Part shown: piece by piece, positions 46,579 to 54,542 of the stretch
How positions within the stretch are numbered: position 1 is the stretch's first letter
How the letters are laid out: each line of letters starts with the position of its first letter
Assembly: GCA_963801255.1 (NCBI GenBank)
Contig: CAWDEC010000011.1
Coordinates: forward strand, 1-64,000
Direction: 5' to 3'
DNA: 64,000 nucleotides
From: JAICXG01 sp963801255
GTDB taxonomy: Bacteria > Verrucomicrobiota > Verrucomicrobiia > Chthoniobacterales > UBA10450
Program-made: the position numbers and the translations under genes
The notes under the pieces: generated by a model
Seen by the model: only the letters and a program-made list of their open reading frames with translations
Database searches by the model: none
What the model was told of the DNA's origin: nothing

Positions 46579-46959
46579 ATGAATATAGCCTCAAAGAAGT
46601 CACCGCGAATCACTCACATTTCCTGGGGTCACATCGAGGCCGATGGCCTCGGCGTTGGGCGCGACTTCAAGCTCTATCCCGGCGGCGGACGCGAGTGGGA
46701 TTGGAAGGAGACCAACACGCATCACGTTCCCGGAATCCAGCCCGCCGATGTGGAAGAGCTTCTGGCCAACGGCAGCACTGTTGTAGTCCTCAGCCGCGGA
46801 ATGCACTTGGTCTTGCAGACGGCTGTTGAGACGATCAACCTGCTCAAGGGTCGCGATGTGCCATTTCACCTCGAGGAGACCAAGGCAGCGGTCATGCTTT
46901 ACAATCGACTGGCGGAAACGGGAGAGCAGGTAGGCGGCCTATTCCATTCCACCTGCTGA
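46579..46959 (+). CDS. Mth938-like domain protein
   Basis: A 126-residue protein. 'ITHISWGHIEADG', 'DFKLYPGGGREWDWKETNTHHVPGIQ' (in part), 'LLANGSTVVVLSRGMHLVLQ' and 'VPFHLEETKAAVMLYNRLAETG' give the Mth938/DUF498-like fold along its length. Function of the family is not established in bacteria. It is a complete cassette-sized gene in the plus-strand tract. Confidence 0.8.
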   Translation: MNIASKKSPRITHISWGHIEADGLGVGRDFKLYPGGGREWDWKETNTHHVPGIQPADVEELLANGSTVVVLSRGMHLVLQTAVETINLLKGRDVPFHLEETKAAVMLYNRLAETGEQVGGLFHSTC

Positions 46960-47123
46960 GTTCATCACCTCACGGCGACCAACCGCAAACGCCTAAACAA
47001 AGTCCCGTGAACCACGCACCGGCCCCGTATCCAGATTGAGGTACATGGCCGGCTTCTTCACCTCTTAGCCGGCCTGGAACTCGAGCCCGACTGGCGACCA
47101 CTCAGCAGCGGCAACTCGCCTTA

Positions 47124-48728
47124 TTACTGAGTCTCCGTCACCACCAGTAACTGGTCCGCGGCGACGTTGCGCATGGTTTGGACAATGCCACTTGGCCAGG
47201 TGATGACGACCGTTTTGACCTGGGCTAATGTGCCCAGTCCGAAGTGGAGCGGTGTGGACTGTTGCGAGAGATAGTGACCCATCGAGCCGTTGTTTTCACG
47301 ATACTGGACCAGTCGGCCCGCCGTTACCGTCACCCTTGCACCAAGACCGTCGCGATTACTCGTCGTGCCAATCAACTTGACCTTAAGCCAGTGATTAGCG
47401 TTGCGTTGGTTATGAAAGAGAAATAGCGGACCGTGGTTAAAGTCGGTGTTGTCTTCCCCATTGTTCGTGAAGAGATCGAGGAAGCCGTCATTATCGTAAT
47501 CGCCCCAGGAGGCGCCACGACCGCGGCTGTGCGCCGTGGCTTGGACACCTGCCCTTAATGCGACGTCCCTGAACGTGCCGTCGTGATTATTTCGATAGAG
47601 GTAGTTAGGGCCCTTCCCATCCGGATCGGTTCCGGAATTCACAACATAGAGATCGAGGTAGCCGTCGTTATCAAAATCTCCCCAACCCGCCGCGCGGTTA
47701 TTGCTTAGGGCACCTAGTCCAGCCGCATCGGTGACATCGGTAAAGGTGCCGTCGCCGTTATTCTGGTAAAGCGTCTGCTTGGTTATCACGTCCGCCCCGC
47801 GGCTGACAAAAAGATCCAGATAGCCGTCGTTGTTGAAATCACCCCAGACATCGCTCCGTCCATCGATGAGCGGCTGGATGCCGGCTTCCGCGGTTACGTC
47901 GGTGAAAGTGCCGTCACCATTATTCTTGTAGAGTCGGTCGGTGTTAGCTCCGAATCCTTCGACATCACTCAGGTAAATATCCGGATAGCCATCGTTATTG
48001 TAGTCGGCGAAGTCGGCTTCATTGTACTGCAAACCGCCCAACCCGGCGGCAATCGCCATGTTGGTGAAGGTTCCGTCCCCATTGTTGTGATAGAGGACAA
48101 GGTCGGTCTTGAGGTTGCCAAGGAGAAGGTCGGGATAGCCATCGCGATCATAGTCGCCCCAGGCAACACTCCGCCCCTGCCCCCAGGTGTCGTCCGTGCC
48201 GGCGAGGACCGTGACATCGGAAAAAATGAAGCCTCCGAGGTTCTTTTCTGTCCGATCGGCTTTTGTCCCAAGGGTGGTTCCGTGCCTTGCGCCGGTGGTA
48301 ATATGAAGGTCGAGAAGACCGTCATTATCGTAATCGCAGAGGCCGTTTCCGTGCTTGTCTCCCTTTCCTTCCATACCGGTAGAAGCGAAGACATCGGTAA
48401 AGGTTCCGTTGCCGTTGTTTTTGTAGAAATAGGGAGGGGCATTGTAGTGGTTATCAACCCAGAGATCCAGGTAGCCGTCTCCGTCGAAGTCGCCCCAGGA
48501 CGGGTTTCCAAACGGCGTTCCGCTTGTGGCCATGCCGGCGGCCGTCGTCACATTGGTAAAGACGGGGAAGGCACCCTGCGCCGGCTGCGAAGATTGGTCA
48601 GGATCACCCTTCCCTCCCGCGATGGCGAGTGAGGTGACAAGAGAAAACAATGTCACCATGCCACCTCGGACGAATGCCCGAGCGAGAGAAGTGCGAAGTA
48701 TTGGCTGAATGCGAGTCCCTGGGTTCAT
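47124..48728 (-). CDS. secreted FG-GAP/VCBS repeat protein with ASPIC/UnbV domain (CRTAC1 family)
   Basis: A 534-residue exported protein and the only minus-strand gene in the 39-60 kb tract. After a signal segment ('MVTLFSLVTSLAIAGG') come about seven FG-GAP units, each with a calcium-loop 'WGDFDGDGYLDLWV'-type motif and 'NNGDGTFTDV'. The last ~80 residues are an ASPIC/UnbV domain ('NHWLKVKLIGTTSNRDGLGA', 'HFGLGTLAQVKTVVITWPSG'). It is probably a calcium-binding extracellular beta-propeller; partner unknown. The 165 bp before it (46960-47123) hold nothing. Confidence 0.9.
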   Translation of the reverse strand: MNPGTRIQPILRTSLARAFVRGGMVTLFSLVTSLAIAGGKGDPDQSSQPAQGAFPVFTNVTTAAGMATSGTPFGNPSWGDFDGDGYLDLWVDNHYNAPPYFYKNNGNGTFTDVFASTGMEGKGDKHGNGLCDYDNDGLLDLHITTGARHGTTLGTKADRTEKNLGGFIFSDVTVLAGTDDTWGQGRSVAWGDYDRDGYPDLLLGNLKTDLVLYHNNGDGTFTNMAIAAGLGGLQYNEADFADYNNDGYPDIYLSDVEGFGANTDRLYKNNGDGTFTDVTAEAGIQPLIDGRSDVWGDFNNDGYLDLFVSRGADVITKQTLYQNNGDGTFTDVTDAAGLGALSNNRAAGWGDFDNDGYLDLYVVNSGTDPDGKGPNYLYRNNHDGTFRDVALRAGVQATAHSRGRGASWGDYDNDGFLDLFTNNGEDNTDFNHGPLFLFHNQRNANHWLKVKLIGTTSNRDGLGARVTVTAGRLVQYRENNGSMGHYLSQQSTPLHFGLGTLAQVKTVVITWPSGIVQTMRNVAADQLLVVTETQ

Positions 48729-48810
48729 AAAGTGTCGAGTGTTTCAGCGTTGCCTCCAACCGTCAAGGTAAATGTCGCTGGGAGAGGCGCAGTGTGACCA
48801 TCTGCTCGAG

Positions 48811-48962
48811 CAGTTTTCTGCTTGCCGGGTTGGGTGGGTTCGCTCTAGAAGGGCGCTCATGGATTCGGGTTCTACCGTCCCCCGCCAGAGAAGGCCAAAC
48901 TGGATTCGGCGGCAAAATTCCGCTCCAAAAGGCAGGATTTTGCGACCGAATTCTCGTTAGGT
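48811..48962 (+). repeat. dispersed ~150-bp repeat ending in a cassette box
   Basis: Related to 45140-45289. It ends in GGCAAAATTCCGC...AAGGCAGGATTTTGC, an inverted pair (GCAAAAT/ATTTTGC), then TCTCGTTAGGT (48952-48962). It probably is the right half of an attC-like site upstream of the next gene. Confidence 0.5.
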
Positions 48963-48975
48963 CTTTGCGCACGTG

Positions 48976-49545
48976 ATGGAGACGTTCGGTTATCTCGCTG
49001 TTTTCTATTCGATTATTCTCGGCCTTGCGATTACTCGGGTCTTCTCTGGATTCGCGGAGTTGATAAACCTGCGACAGACGGTGCGATGGAGTGGCCCGTT
49101 TATCATCTGGGGAGCGTTCCTGCTCTTCTTTGCCGCTTGGGAGTGGTGGGTGATCTTCCGTTGGCATACTCACAGGAGTTGGGGTTTCGCGCTGTACGGA
49201 TTTCTAGCGATCCGTCCGAGCCTGATTTACTTCGCCACGCACCTCCTATTGCCTGATTTCGAGAGCGAAGGTCAGGTCGATTTGCGCGAACAGCTCTCTC
49301 GCGTCCGGCGCTGGCTCTTTGCCATTGTGGGACTGGCGGTTCTCCTCGGCATCGCTGACTCTGCCCTAAAAGGACACGACTACTTTGTTTCGATATGGTC
49401 GTGGCAGTGGCCCTTAAGCACGTCGCTCCTGAGTCTCGCGATCATCGGCATTATCTTGCGAGCCGAATGGTTGCAGTGGCTTCTCCCGCTCTTGATGTTG
49501 GGCGTCTTTGCGTATTTCGCAATTCATAGCTCGCCAATCCAATGA
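48976..49545 (+). CDS. integral membrane protein, cassette gene
   Basis: A 189-residue protein from ATG 48976 (a GTG one codon earlier is possible). About five membrane helices ('LAVFYSIILGLAITRVF', 'FIIWGAFLLFFAAWEWWVIF', 'WLFAIVGLAVLLGIADSAL', 'TSLLSLAIIGIILRAEW', 'LLPLLMLGVFAYFAI'). No family name. Its stop lies 3 bp before an attC-like left box. Confidence 0.7.
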   Translation: METFGYLAVFYSIILGLAITRVFSGFAELINLRQTVRWSGPFIIWGAFLLFFAAWEWWVIFRWHTHRSWGFALYGFLAIRPSLIYFATHLLLPDFESEGQVDLREQLSRVRRWLFAIVGLAVLLGIADSALKGHDYFVSIWSWQWPLSTSLLSLAIIGIILRAEWLQWLLPLLMLGVFAYFAIHSSPIQ

Positions 49546-49548
49546 AAG

Positions 49549-49719
49549 GCCTAACCAGCCGATTCAGCCAACCACTTGCCGGCGTACGCTCAAAATTCCC
49601 ATGACTCTGACCACTCCTCAAAATGAAGACAGCATTGCGCTGCTTCGAAAGTTTGGCTTTGAGCGTATAAGAACGCCATTTCTCGCTCGCACGGTCGCTC
49701 ATCTTGAGTCTCATTAGAT
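49549..49719 (+). other. attC-like cassette recombination site
   Basis: GCCTAAC (49549-49555) on the left and the variant box ATTAGAT (49713-49719) on the right. Arm GATTCAGCCAACC pairs with the complement GATGAGCGACC of the right arm, leaving unpaired bases. It fills the gap between two plus-strand genes. Confidence 0.55.
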
Positions 49720-49734
49720 CGCAAACCACACATC

Positions 49735-50070
49735 ATGAAACAGCATTACATCAACCGCACCATACGATACCTTCTCGCGGCAGCGTTCGTCGCTTGCTGG
49801 TTGTGCACGGCCCTCGCCTCCGAGCAAAGTGACATGATCGCGAAGCTACAGCTGTCAGGACAGCTTCGCCTGGACTGCAAAGCAGGCAAAGCATGGCTAG
49901 ATCCCAACCTGTGGCAGGCGACGGACGCGGACGCCAAAGGAAACTTCGTTCGCACCATTTTCGAGGAATGCCACTCTGCACCGGCTCTTAAGAGCATCGT
50001 CATTTACGACGCGCACTCCGCCAAGGAGCTCGCCACCTACTCAAAGGAGGCCGGTCTGAAAGTCAATTAG
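49735..50070 (+). CDS. small secreted protein
   Basis: A 111-residue protein with a signal peptide ('YLLAAAFVACWLCTALASEQ') and a mature part 'MIAKLQLSGQLRLDCKAGKAWLDPNLW...SIVIYDAHSAKELATY'. It has two Cys (in RLDCK and EECHS) that may bond. No family recognised. The site boundary is 15 bp upstream. Confidence 0.65.
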   Translation: MKQHYINRTIRYLLAAAFVACWLCTALASEQSDMIAKLQLSGQLRLDCKAGKAWLDPNLWQATDADAKGNFVRTIFEECHSAPALKSIVIYDAHSAKELATYSKEAGLKVN

Positions 50071-50274
50071 AGTGAGAGCTTCGCGAGCTGGCGCCGGTTT
50101 TGGGGGAGTCGCGGCGGAATTCACCCTACGATGATGCTGTCGCAAACCCTCATTGAGAGACTAGAACAACCATCGAACACGAGATCTGAATCTGGCGCGG
50201 ACGCTTATTACCGGGGCTCGATCCCGTTAGTGGCGCCTGACCGATTCTCATTTTAGACCTCAACACCACGCGCC

Positions 50275-50748
50275 ATGGACTATCCAAAGGAAGACAGCAA
50301 GTCACTCTACGATTATTCCGACAAAAGTGTTCAGCACGCAGGCTACGCCGCGATCGCCTATGCCGCTATCTCGCTTTTCGGTGGAGTCTTGGCGTGGATT
50401 CAGTATTTCCTCTACCATCGTCCGGGCAATAGCAGTGTCCTCCCGGATAATTTTGCTGCCCACCAATATCTTCAGCATACACCGTTCATTACGGTAATCG
50501 CTGTTACCTTCAGCGTTGTTCTGGCAGTCGTTTCCGGTGTCTTTGCCTTCTTCATTTTTCGCCGAAGTCGTTTCGCCGTCGTCGCCATGGCGGTGGTGGT
50601 TGTGCTCTTGCAGCTTTACACGTGGTTCGGCGCTCACTCTCCTTCGGGTTCCTTAGTCAGTATTATCGTTGTCGCTTTTCTGTTACGCGGCGCTCGACGG
50701 ATGTTTCAGGACCATGCCGAGCAGAAATTGGCAGTAGAAAAAGCCTAA
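50275..50748 (+). CDS. integral membrane protein, cassette gene
   Basis: A 157-residue protein with four hydrophobic segments ('AAIAYAAISLFGGVLAWI', 'FITVIAVTFSVVLAVVSGVFAFFIF', 'VVAMAVVVVLLQLYTWFG', 'LVSIIVVAFLLRGA'). No family assigned. A poor end box (CCGTTAGTG, 50224-50232) lies ~45 bp upstream; the gap 50071-50274 contains nothing else clear. Confidence 0.65.
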   Translation: MDYPKEDSKSLYDYSDKSVQHAGYAAIAYAAISLFGGVLAWIQYFLYHRPGNSSVLPDNFAAHQYLQHTPFITVIAVTFSVVLAVVSGVFAFFIFRRSRFAVVAMAVVVVLLQLYTWFGAHSPSGSLVSIIVVAFLLRGARRMFQDHAEQKLAVEKA

Positions 50749-50820
50749 ACCAACCATGCGACAATCGACCCCGGTAATGGGCCTTACTTTCGATGACTCT
50801 CCGACGACAGGTAAACAACC

Positions 50821-50976
50821 ATCTAACAGTTTCCAGACCCAACCGCGAGCAAGTGTTATGGCTTGTTTTTTGGTGGCTTGAATCCTTGTTCTACTAGGAT
50901 GCGAGCCTGGATTCGCTCGCGCACTCTCTCACCCTCCCGCCACCGGCTATGTCATTGCCAGCCACTTTCGTTAGGC
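50821..50976 (+). other. attC-like cassette recombination site
   Basis: ATCTAAC (50821-50827) and GTTAGGC (50970-50976) are the end boxes, 156 bp overall. The left side continues CCAGACCCAACCGCG, like other sites; pairing with the right arm is partial. It lies between the membrane protein and the methyltransferase. Confidence 0.5.
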
Positions 50977-51036
50977 CTCTAGCTTACTTCTGACTCCATC
51001 TTCTTGCTCAACACCGCGCGTGGCTTAAATTCCCGG

Positions 51037-51762
51037 ATGAAAGGTTCCTATCTCACCACATATCCGGCCCATTTTGCGCGACTCAGTGCCTCCTTGCAGG
51101 GCGACGAGTTGTTCAGCGCCGCGGTTGGCGGGAACTTTCTAGCGTCGGGCAAACTTCAGTATGCGCTTTTGGCAAACCTGAGCTTAGGCGCAGAGGATTT
51201 TGTTTTGGACGTCGGGTGCGGCAGTGGGCGCCTCGCGTGCCACCTAGCGCACCTTCCGCAGTTGCGTTATCTAGGGACGGATATCGTCCCGGAACTCCTG
51301 CAGCAAGCGCGGCGAATTACGCAACGGCCCGATTGGGAATTTCATTTGACCGACGGCACTTCCATTCCCTGTGCTAACGGAGTGGCCGACTTCGTGTGTT
51401 TCTTTTCGGTCTTCACTCACCTTAAGCACGAGGAGACTTATCGTTATTTACGAGAAGCCAGGCGCGTCTTGCGGGCCGACGGTAAAATCGTGTTTTCGTT
51501 CCTCGAGTTCAAGATCCCGGCCCATTGGGCTGTGTTCCAGGCGATGATCGATCATGGTACCGCCACCGATCACCTCAACCAGTTCATGGATCGTGACGCC
51601 ATCCGGGCTTTCGCCCATTATCTCGATTTACAAATCCAGGACATTTGGTCGGGAGGTATCCCTCATATCCCATTTGACGGTGAGGTTGTCTGGGATGATG
51701 GGCGGGTGCAGACCGGGATGGGTGATATCGGCCATTCCGTTTGCGTGTTGACAAAAAGGTGA
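51037..51762 (+). CDS. class I SAM-dependent methyltransferase
   Basis: A 241-residue enzyme from ATG 51037 (a TTG at 51004 is possible). Motif I is 'DFVLDVGCGSGRLACHL' (~54-70), followed by 'YLGTDIVPELLQQAR' and 'GVADFVCFFSVFTHLKHEETYRYL' (in part), then 'EARRVLRADGKIVFSFLEF'. Methyltransferase_11-type fold; acceptor unknown. Its stop is followed by a very short cassette boundary. Confidence 0.88.
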   Translation: MKGSYLTTYPAHFARLSASLQGDELFSAAVGGNFLASGKLQYALLANLSLGAEDFVLDVGCGSGRLACHLAHLPQLRYLGTDIVPELLQQARRITQRPDWEFHLTDGTSIPCANGVADFVCFFSVFTHLKHEETYRYLREARRVLRADGKIVFSFLEFKIPAHWAVFQAMIDHGTATDHLNQFMDRDAIRAFAHYLDLQIQDIWSGGIPHIPFDGEVVWDDGRVQTGMGDIGHSVCVLTKR

Positions 51763-51764
51763 GC

Positions 51765-51812
51765 CTTATGCGAAAGGCCTTACCTGGCGTTGCAGCCTTG
51801 TTCTCGTTAGGC
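51765..51812 (+). other. short attC-like site
   Basis: GCCTTAT (from ~51766) to GTTAGGC (51806-51812), preceded by CAGCCTTGTTCTC. It would be under 50 bp, shorter than known attC sites, so it may be a degenerate one. Confidence 0.35.
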
Positions 51813-51881
51813 AACAAAGAATGATTCCCCGGTTTCTTCTAAGCACGTGAGAGGCTGTTCATCACGCAGGTAAAGCAGCGT

Positions 51882-52622
51882 ATGGACAAACCGGATTCGC
51901 AGACGTTTGGGAGATCTTCGAGGTGGCTTACCCATCTGCGCGGACATCTCCTCCTTTTCGATCCAAAGCCAATGCCTCAGCAGTCGGCGTCTGCCGACCT
52001 TCGTCTCTTACTCATCGCCTGCGCTCTCGAGGCAATTCGGTTAGGCCTCGTCAAATGGCTCTACCCGAGCGTGCCGCTTTTGATCCTTGTTCTGCTCCCT
52101 TTGGGTTGTGCCTTGCTGCTGGTTTGTTTTGTCGCCGGGTTGCACCTCTCTCAGATCGGATTCTATCCATGGCACAAATGGACCACGACAGAGAAGTCCT
52201 ACTTTGTTCAGTTGTTGATTATCGCGAACATTGTTTTCCCGCTTGTTTTCAGCCCCCGCTTGCGGGCGCTTTTTGCTCACCACTTCGCCTTGGGCGCGGT
52301 GGTAACTATCTTTATTCCGTACCTTTTCTTCGGCTTCTACCAGGAGGTGGTATACCGGGGAATTCTGCAGTCGGCGTTGGTCTGCCGATATGGGGTATTT
52401 ATTGGAATCTTAGCCGCTAATATTCTTTACACGTTTGGCCCCTTGCACTGGAATTATTTCTTCTCGCCAGTCTCAATCGCGCTCCCGATGTTTGCCTCCA
52501 TATTCGCCATCGGCTTGTTCTTTGGTGTCCTGTTCAATCGGTCCGGCAATTTATGGATCGTCGCAGTCATTCATGGCATTGGTAATGCCTACATTGTCTT
52601 AAGCCTGGCGTCAGGACGGTGA
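51882..52622 (+). CDS. CPBP family intramembrane protease-like protein
   Basis: A 246-residue polytopic protein. The CPBP (CAAX-protease/bacteriocin-processing) core is visible: 'GFYQEVVYRGILQSAL' (~150-165), 'FGPLHW' (FxxxH) and 'VIHGIGNAY' (HxxxN) in the last helix. In the usual EExxxR motif the first Glu is Gln (QEVVYR), so activity is uncertain. Its arrival as a cassette fits immunity or processing roles known for the family, but no bacteriocin gene is nearby. Confidence 0.8.
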   Translation: MDKPDSQTFGRSSRWLTHLRGHLLLFDPKPMPQQSASADLRLLLIACALEAIRLGLVKWLYPSVPLLILVLLPLGCALLLVCFVAGLHLSQIGFYPWHKWTTTEKSYFVQLLIIANIVFPLVFSPRLRALFAHHFALGAVVTIFIPYLFFGFYQEVVYRGILQSALVCRYGVFIGILAANILYTFGPLHWNYFFSPVSIALPMFASIFAIGLFFGVLFNRSGNLWIVAVIHGIGNAYIVLSLASGR

Positions 52623-52775
52623 AGTCGCCTAGCGATGCCCTGCAGCCAACCGTTGATCGTTGTAGAGTCGAGCCCCTTTGCCCGCATAAAAACGGATCTT
52701 CCCCCAATTGTCTTGACTTTCCGGCGACCGCGCCATCTCATCAAAGTCGTCCGAAAAATCAGGGAACTTAGACCT

Positions 52776-53891
52776 ATGAGAACAAAATTAGTCGGAATCC
52801 TTGCAGCTCTTTGCAGCTGCTCCTTGTTTGCCAGCTCTACGCTGGCCCGCAGCTGGGTGGAAGTGCCAGCTCCTATCCCTCCACCCGCCTCTAGCAGTGG
52901 CATCGCTGCCGTGACCGATACCGATGTGTGGTCGGTTGGCTATGGGTTACAGGACGGCGTGAACGTGGTGATGACGCAGCACTGGGATGGCACCGCCTGG
53001 GATGCGATACCCGCTCAAATGCCGGCGGAGCAACCGTACAGCTTCTTCGATGGTGCAATCGCGTTAAGCTCTCGGAATGTCTGGGCCGTGGGCAATTCGC
53101 TTGACAGTGATGCTATTGTCGTTTCGAACCTCATCGAGCATTGGGATGGCACCAGTTGGCAGATAGTCCCGAGCCCCAATGTGAGCCGCAAGGATAACGC
53201 GCTCTTCGCGATCTCTGCGGTGTCGCCCCACGACATTTGGGCTGTGGGCTATTCGGATAGGATCTTGGGGCTGCACCATTTTAACCCGCTGGCTCTACAC
53301 TGGGATGGCACAGCATGGACGATCGTGCCGACTCCGGCGACGGACGGCGGCTCACTCCTGGACGTAAAAGCATTCGCGTCTGACAACGTTTGGGCGGTAG
53401 GTGAACATCAAGTCTTATCCGGTCATACCGTGACCGAAAGTACCTATATCCTGCATTGGGACGGAACGATCTGGAGTATCGTCCCGAGTCCGAATAACCC
53501 GGTGACAATTAATACGCTGCGGGGAGTGTCGGGGGCCACTGCAAACGATATCTGGGCAGTAGGTACCACCGGTGTCTCTCCTACAGATAACGGTGCACTC
53601 GCGCTGCATTGGGACGGGACAGCCTGGACCATCGTACCTACGGCGACCACCACCGGGGCGGATCCACTTTCCGCGGTGCTCGCCGTGAAGCCGCACAATG
53701 TTTGGGCTGTTGGCACCGTCGATGGCACACCTCTCACCGAACGGTGGAATGGAACAGCCTGGTCGGTCGTGCCAACTCCAGCGGTCGTGCCGAGCGCGGG
53801 TTTGGTGGCGCTTTCCCTTAGCCGAAGTGGATCACTTTGGGCTTCCGGCTATCAAGGAACAGGTGAGTTATTCCTGGAACTGGCGCGCTAA
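52776..53891 (+). CDS. secreted 'DVWAVG'-repeat propeller-like protein
   Basis: A 371-residue paralogue of the gene at 23840-24973, from ATG 52776. Signal peptide 'LVGILAALCSCSLFASSTLA', then seven repeats of 'HWDGTAWTIVPTP' and 'NDIWAVGT' type. The upstream frame from 52635 is open, but its content is not protein-like. Probably an exported single propeller. Confidence 0.8.
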   Translation: MRTKLVGILAALCSCSLFASSTLARSWVEVPAPIPPPASSSGIAAVTDTDVWSVGYGLQDGVNVVMTQHWDGTAWDAIPAQMPAEQPYSFFDGAIALSSRNVWAVGNSLDSDAIVVSNLIEHWDGTSWQIVPSPNVSRKDNALFAISAVSPHDIWAVGYSDRILGLHHFNPLALHWDGTAWTIVPTPATDGGSLLDVKAFASDNVWAVGEHQVLSGHTVTESTYILHWDGTIWSIVPSPNNPVTINTLRGVSGATANDIWAVGTTGVSPTDNGALALHWDGTAWTIVPTATTTGADPLSAVLAVKPHNVWAVGTVDGTPLTERWNGTAWSVVPTPAVVPSAGLVALSLSRSGSLWASGYQGTGELFLELAR

Positions 53892-54542
53892 CGGACGGTC
53901 GCGGGAACAACGGATCTGACAGACGGCGGCGGGCAAGGCATGACTAACATGTAGCAGCCTTCACTACTACCCGTCCATACCACTGCGACGATAGATAACG
54001 AACAATAACCTCCTCATATTTGAGTTAGAGCACAGCGGTGGCCCGAGAGCGGTGACTCATCTTATTCTCGTTAGGCGATGAAGTTAGTTCCTTTTCTGCG
54101 CGCGGCTGCTCTTCTCTTGTGAAGCCTCGGCCCGAGATTAATCGAGCTTCTATCTGCGGTTTTTGACGCGGTGCTCCTCCGCGCAAGGAAACGACGTTGC
54201 CGAGGCGTTCCCGTCCGGTCGCGGGGCGGCCCGAAAAAATTGAAGAAAACGCTTGCTACCGCTTTGGTGATATAGTTGACTATATCACCGCATGAGGGCG
54301 ACTACGCCAAGTGACACCGAGGACCAGCGAGGGCACGAGCGCGGGTTGGTCGCCCCGGCGTCCTCGGACGTAACGAGCCTGCCCGGACTCTTCCGCTCGC
54401 CCCGTCCGATGCGTTGCCTTGAACGATGCCGAGAACCTTACAAGCTGGCGCCGCCTGGCTTTGGCCACCAGTTCCCGCGGCCGTGGCTTCTGGTCTTGGG
54501 CGCGAACGTTGCACGAGGGAGAGAGCAAGCCACTAAAGACCA
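53892..54542. other. 650-bp intergenic stretch with a cassette box and an operator-like palindrome
   Basis: GTTAGGC at 54070-54076 is preceded by GTGACTCATCTTATTCTC, the same right arm as the minus-strand sites near 8.5-9.4 kb. The left box is not clear. A palindrome (separate entry) lies near the end. A short frame at 54292-54546 has low-complexity Arg/Pro composition and is probably not a gene, or is the ruin of a regulator. Confidence 0.5.
54266..54289. promoter_or_regulatory. 24-bp operator-like palindrome
   Basis: Perfect 10-bp arms GGTGATATAG (54266-54275) and CTATATCACC (54280-54289) around TTGA. A dimeric repressor (PadR, MarR or ArsR type, by size) is the likely ligand. The nearest downstream gene is the oxidoreductase at 54543; no regulator gene is adjacent. 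Confidence 0.6.

Noticed and set aside
52034..52041. GGTTAGGC inside the CPBP gene as a cassette box
   Set aside because: It lacks the TC prefix and the paired arms and lies within an intact coding sequence; it is only a near-match to the 9-base word.
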